In this document: positions 58,950 to 64,000 of the stretch, piece by piece
How positions within the stretch are numbered: the first letter of the stretch is position 1
Layout of the letters: each line of letters opens with the position of its first letter
Source: Morinoia aosen
Taxonomy: Eukaryota; Arthropoda; Malacostraca; Amphipoda; Talitridae
Assembly: GCA_030386875.1 (NCBI GenBank)
Contig: CM059558.1
Coordinates: 4,659,501 to 4,723,500, forward strand
Direction: 5' to 3'
DNA length: 64,000 bases
The notes under the pieces: model-generated
What the model was told of the DNA's origin: nothing
Database searches by the model: none
The model's input: the letters and a program-made list of their open reading frames with translations, nothing else
Translations under genes and position numbers: made by a program

Positions 58950-59023
58950 GTGATCTCCGTACAACTTTTACAGTAGACAGAATGGGCAGGAAAGGCAAAA
59001 ACCACTCCCGCGCAGCTAAATGG
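58950..59023 (+). CDS. Exon with start codon of a probable host gene (MGRKGKNHSRAAKW)
   Basis: The acceptor GTTTTTTACAG ends at 58949. A 32-base leader precedes ATG at 58982. Fourteen codons follow to 59023, then a strong donor (TGG|GTGAGT). The exon ends in phase 0. The peptide is short and very basic, as in some nuclear or RNA-binding proteins. I do not recognise the gene. Confidence 0.5.
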
Positions 59024-59785
59024 GTGAGTAGAGTGGAACAGGCGATTCTTCATTACTAAGTGTATTAGTTTTATTTCAAAAAACTTCTACTTGGAATAGT
59101 TATTAAAAGCTCAAAAATATAATATTATTCCTTTCAGTTTCCTGGATTTTTTAAATACAATAGCCAGTATGCCCCGATGTAATTCTTCAAGGTTTTTATT
59201 TAGTTGACCACTTCTCATATTCAAAACCAACTTTGTGAAAGTACTTGAGGAATTAATAATTTACACATATTTGTCTTCTAAAGACTTTTGTATGCCAAGA
59301 ACAATAATACATAATTAACAAAACATTTACGAACATGTAATAAAAAACATGTATAAATAGTGTACGATATAAATTATTTTTTCTTGTCGATTTGAACAAA
59401 CGTCAGCTGTAGGTAACGGTGAACTATCGTCAGATCGTTTCTGTCTATCGATTGTTTAATAAAAAATTGCAAATGATGGTGTAAAAAATATTGACATTTG
59501 AAAAAGAACTAAGCAAAACTTCTTCGACAAATTAACCTTCGACCAGTTCACCGATTCCACGGTCGACAGAGATAAAAAGCGCGTTTTGAGCCTTTCCTAT
59601 GTCGAATGCGGTGAAAACACCCATTGTAGAACACTCTCTTCGCCCACTGTGTAATCAGTCACTGATACAGCGAGCTTTTAATTGAAAATTAATGTACTTT
59701 TCCTTCTACTTTCTTCTAGTTCTAATGTATTATTTGTCAAGTGTACTTCAATGGATGACAATTCGAATAATTTCACACATTCCAG
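59024..59785 (+). other. Intron of the MGRKGKN gene
   Basis: 762 bp from GTGAGT to a CATTCCAG acceptor; AT-rich, no other feature. Confidence 0.45.
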
Positions 59786-59843
59786 GTGAAGGCCGATGAC
59801 CTCAACGCGGTTTTCCAGCAGCCAATAAGAGCACAGCAGCAAG
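59786..59843 (+). CDS. Second coding exon (VKADDLNAVFQQPIRAQQQ)
   Basis: It starts after CACACATTCCAG (ends 59785), continues the frame of the previous exon in phase 0, and gives VKADDLNAVFQQPIRAQQQ plus one base before G|GTGAGT (59844). It is clearly GC-richer than its flanks, with codon use unlike the AT-rich intron. Phase and two strong donors together make this the best host-gene candidate in the window. The Gln-rich end and basic start give no secure family. Confidence 0.5.
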
Positions 59844-62800
59844 GTGAGTCACAAGCTCACACAGCGAACCAAACATAAGTGAACATCAATTTTATTCCTC
59901 ATGATTCGCTCAGTTTGAAAATCTTTTTTCTTTAACTCAGTTTAACCGCATAGTGGACGGAGGAATTTACTCATTCGATCCGCGTATGTTTTGCTTTGTG
60001 ACAAGTAGATTTTGATGGATTTTGCTTATTTCGCAACAGAATTTAGTTGAAGTTTCTCCTGTTATCACATCAGTGCAAGCATCAGTTACATTACTTTGTC
60101 TCACCCCTACGAAGAGCAACTAGGCTTTTCTCGCATCTTTTATTACCGAATTAATTAAGTCTACTATGCATTTTCTCAAACTTTGTCTTCACCGTTAAAA
60201 AACACTTGGTGTTTGCTGTTTGTAGGAACGTGTTTCATCGACCCTCTCTGATAAACACAACCGCTTTGTTCAATTTTCAATATGTCTGCTTCTCTTTCTG
60301 TTTGGTTTTCAGTTTTTGGTTTTCAGTTCAGAATTTATCGCTACACTTCCATATGAAATTCAATATTTCATTGTAACCACGCATCATTTTGAACATCGTT
60401 GCTTATTTAATATCGTTGCTCGATTTTAATATTTCTCTCAATTAATAAAGATTTGAGAGAACAATTTGCAAAAGCAAAATTACGAAAGACAGGCGTTTCG
60501 TTATCACCTTAAGACATTCAAGGGATCCGAGTAGTAACGAGAAGTGGCCGAAGTAATTCTTTGCCTTGTTTGGACATCAAAATTGTTGAAATCAACCAGC
60601 GATGTGCTTTGGATGAGCGAAAAGAGTTTCTTTAGGACTCAGATTGAAGTGGTTGATGTGTCCTTTGGATCCATGTTTATGTTATTCCATAAAGACTTAA
60701 TGAAAATCTCATTCAATGATGAAATATTAGTTCCTGTCATCGACAACAGAGGACAAACGCTTAACAAAAGATGAAATTCAGCATTCACGCGTCTTGCAGA
60801 GCAAGTCTCAAGCGTCGTTTCCACCGATGAAATAGAATCAAACTCAGAAAGTGAATGGTACCTTAAACTGTAAAGTCTTCATTTTGTATGATTCCAAAGT
60901 GATCCCAAAGTGATTCTTCGAACACAGAGAGCAGGTCCAGTAGTTGCGTGGGTAGCAGGAACCAGAGTTTTCATATTTAGCTGATCGAAGAATCAAAATC
61001 AACAAAGAAAATTGAGAAACTTCCTTAACTAAGAATACTTGATACCCTAGCTAAAACACTTCCAAAAGCACAAGTGGTTGTACCAGCCAGGCTCGACTCC
61101 CCTTCACGGAGCAAAGAAAACTCACGCCTCAACACGTAACGCTGGTCCTTGAACTCTCTGTGCCACATGCTCACTTCATCTGCGGGCTGCTCTGTGGGGT
61201 TCTACAGGAATTGAAATAACAGAACAATTTCTCACTCCGTTTCAACTACCAGTCACTATTTCTTCATATTCTCTGTCAGTCTAAGGTAGTCGGTGATTTG
61301 GTGTTAGTTTCTTTGGCGTAACTGAGAAAGAACCAAGAAAAATGGATTTCTATCTGTTTTCTCATCTAAGATAATTCTCTATTTGTCCATTCAGTACCAC
61401 ATATTCCTCTGCGTTTTCAAACTAATCTATAAAAATTATAGTTTTTACACCCGTATCACATGTCATTGAAATGGCGCAATTTTCTTGAAGTGTTGTTATA
61501 CGTGATTTAACTAAATTTGTATTGATTTAGTAACTGTTGTAAAAATTTGTTTTTGAGCCATCGTAAGCTCAGTTGAGCAGTAATTGTTATTTGTGTAATA
61601 CCTAGAAATCGAACTAGCAACGTAACTATGCCTGAAATTCGAGTAACCAACGCGCCTGTAGTGAGTACAATGACTGCCACGAATATTTTTCTAGCGATGA
61701 GATGTTGGCGAAAGAGACATAAGTATCCTTAAATGCCTCCTGTAGCCAGTGCAACAGTTAGGTCATGTAATGCTCCCTGTAATTTGAGCGAGGCGGTCAG
61801 TTGCAAAATGCTCTTTAAAAGTATCCCTGTTTGTTTGCGGGCAGAAAGGTCATTTTTGGGGTGACTATTTTTTGGACATTTATTGTCATTTTTAAAGATC
61901 ATATTTGAGTTTTTTTGCTGGTTGCGTCTTTGTTGCAGGGGGAGGTGCGTTTCCAATTTGCCCAAAGGTAATGCTGAAGACCTTTGTAAAACTCAACGTT
62001 CAAGCAGTTAGAGAGTAAGAGGAAAATTGTTTGCAAGAGAATCATTGCATTTTGATTTCGAGGAAGTACTACTGATCAAAGGATCAATTATTGAAAGAAC
62101 AATTCGCTGTATTAAGATGACAGGAATTAGTTAAAAGATGATGTAAAAGTAGTACAATGCATTGAAATGATGTAATAGTGATGAAATATGTACTGAGAAA
62201 TGCAATGTGATTTCGAGAATTAAAAATATATTAAAGTTGGAAGATACTCTTTCAAGTGAAGTAAGTAATAATGGATGTTCAGATGATACATTCCTGATGT
62301 TATTGCTCTGAGTACGAAAGAAGAAATATGTGAGAAATATGTGAGAAAAATAGAGCTAAAAGAGAAGATACCGCGGCAGAGTGAATGTCCGTGAGAGAAT
62401 AAATAAAGCGTTGCAGCGCTTGGTTAAGATACCGACAAGTCTGTGGATATATCTGGTAAAATGGTTTAAAGTTACCAGGTAAATTTACCAGCGAGGTCGA
62501 GTGATACTGTTGAGTAATTCGCGCAGACAATTAAGTGAATAAGCTTTTGCAGAAGCTGTTACCGTTGATTTTCATTGGGACTCTGATTTTAGTTCATAAT
62601 TTCATGTGGTGGAAATAATACCATTGATACCATGACGGTCAGAGTTAAGCATTGTAGATTGCGGTTGTCATTGTGCTGGCGAATAATAATGAGAGGCGAT
62701 AGATGCTCGTTAATTAACCACACGTGGTGGTCTGGTAATAAGTTAAAGAGTAACGAGTATCGAGTATCAAGTATCACTGGTAAAGAGTATCGAGTAAAGT

Positions 62801-64000
62801 TACCAGTGCAGCTGCACTGCAGCGCACACGAGTGAGTGTGATGTTTTTTTTGCTTGATGCAGAGGCAGATGTTTTTTTTGTACGCCGGCGCAAGGCCGAG
62901 AGCTGTGCTCAGCATTTCGTACGCGTTAGTATTGGCACGAGGCAGAAATGTTGGTAATACTGTGGAGGTAGTAATACTGTGAAGCAGTATATGACTAGGT
63001 AACTAGTTATGATAGTGACCATTAAAGATTATGGTAAAGTGCCACAAATGTCATTAAATGTTGTTAATGTTGTTAAAAATTTTTTAGTGACTGGTGTGAC
63101 TGGTGGATAGTCATGAATTAGATGTGTTTTGGACGTGAGAGTCCACACTAATTCAGTGTGAGAGTAAAATTTAATTTACTTCATAGTCATTTGTCAATGA
63201 GAGAGGCTTCATTTAATAATCCTTCAGTTAATAATTTTTGAGCACGTTGAAACGATCTAGTGCATCATTAAAGTCATTTTACAAGCCTATCTGAATTTCA
63301 TGTTCAGTAAAATTTTGTGCTATGAAATTTAAAATGTTTTAATTCTAAAAGAATGCAATTTATTTTCTTGAATACCAAAATTGTCCAATTGACAATTTAC
63401 AACTGATTGAAAGATTATAATTGATTGTCAAGCATTTAACGTGAAAATTGATTTTGATTTGATTTTTGAAGTACGTTCTTACGTATGTTTCTTATGTATA
63501 TACCAAGTATTTTCAGTGTTTTTGCTATGTCTCGTTGTATTCTCGTAAACGTTTTGCTTATAATCTATTTGCTTCTAATTTTGCATTGTAGTGTTCGTCT
63601 GCAAAAAGCAGCATGGTGAATCTCTTTGAACTGAAGTAAAACCTTTCTGGTTATGTTTTTAAATTAGAGGTTTTATTCGGTGAATACGTGCTTGTGAGGA
63701 ATTTGCTGTTTATGAAATTTGTTCTATTTTTTTTTTGTTTTTCCTTGCTCACGCCTGTGAATTTTTAATTAGCTCGTTGCCGGCGAGAGGCATGCGCTGA
63801 CTTGGCTGACGAGTCGATGCGGCGGTGCACTTTTGCTGTCTCAGCAAAATTAAATTAAACTTGAAATCGATTTGAAATCAGCACTCACGTGACTGGAAAT
63901 TTCCCGAACGAGACTCAAAAATGTAGTTCTCAATTTATAGGTAAATACTTTAGATTAATGGGAGGTGAATGGACTTTGCCTAAACTTATGCTTTAACATT
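59844..64000. other. Probably intronic; one possible 29-base exon at 61939-61967
   Basis: No ORF with a recognisable domain. At 61905-61968 a pyrimidine tract and TTGTTGCAG precede 29 bases ending AAAG|GTAATG. Joined to the phase-1 end of the exon at 59843 they would encode GGGAFPICPK with no stop. The rest is AT-rich and unassigned. Confidence 0.25.

Overview
The window looks like gene-poor, AT-rich insect (or at least arthropod) nuclear DNA. The evidence is a Ty1/copia element with a Drosophila-type copia primer-binding site, a Ty3/gypsy element, CR1/Jockey-group LINEs, a Penelope-type reverse transcriptase scrap, a Tc1/mariner-type transposase relic, a tRNA-like SINE, TTAA-flanked DNA transposons and large minisatellites. 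Only a few short stretches look like exons of host genes. No rRNA gene, functional tRNA gene, operon or CRISPR array was seen. Family names rest on motifs read by eye; no database was searched.

Layout. 1-3418 (minus): Ty3/gypsy gag-pro-pol, cut by the left window edge, with a canonical -1 slippery site at the gag end. 4826-5360 and 6073-6310: 35-bp and 17-bp arrays. 7740-8335: tRNA-like SINE, Penelope RT scrap, then a 134-bp segment that recurs inverted at 24077-24212. 9583-9765: a candidate coding exon. 13691-24250 (plus): copia element whose Gag N-terminus is encoded across the LTR end and primer-binding site, interrupted at about 15.1-21.4 kb by a near full-length LINE that itself carries a ~659-bp tandem duplication between its ORFs. 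25250-25770: Tc1/mariner-type transposase relic.

27406-39403: a cluster of related TTAA-flanked transposons without coding capacity. A (27406-28552) abuts B (28557-31367), and B contains nested C (28657-30247). D (31865-39403) carries an inserted LINE of ~5 kb (minus) and a 5'-truncated LINE (plus). With insertions removed, A and B are each about 1.2 kb and C and D about 1.5-1.6 kb, so there seem to be two subfamilies. C and D carry repeated inverted arms that could form long hairpins.

39.9-48.0 kb and 50.9-56.0 kb are two diverged copies of one large repeat. Each contains a long-TIR element (E) enclosing a hAT-like element (F). The first copy carries an extra 2.4-kb segment with an unrecognised ORF, and the second carries a 26-bp minisatellite expanded from E's own sequence. 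Between them lies a 40/44-bp array in which at least 15 units contain a consensus 5' splice site. 58950-59843 holds two phase-compatible exons of a probable host gene starting MGRKGKN, which I do not recognise.

Nearly every mobile-element ORF is broken by stops or single-base frameshifts, mostly in homopolymer runs, so this is largely a transposon graveyard in layers of nested insertion. The order of insertion can be read directly from the nesting.
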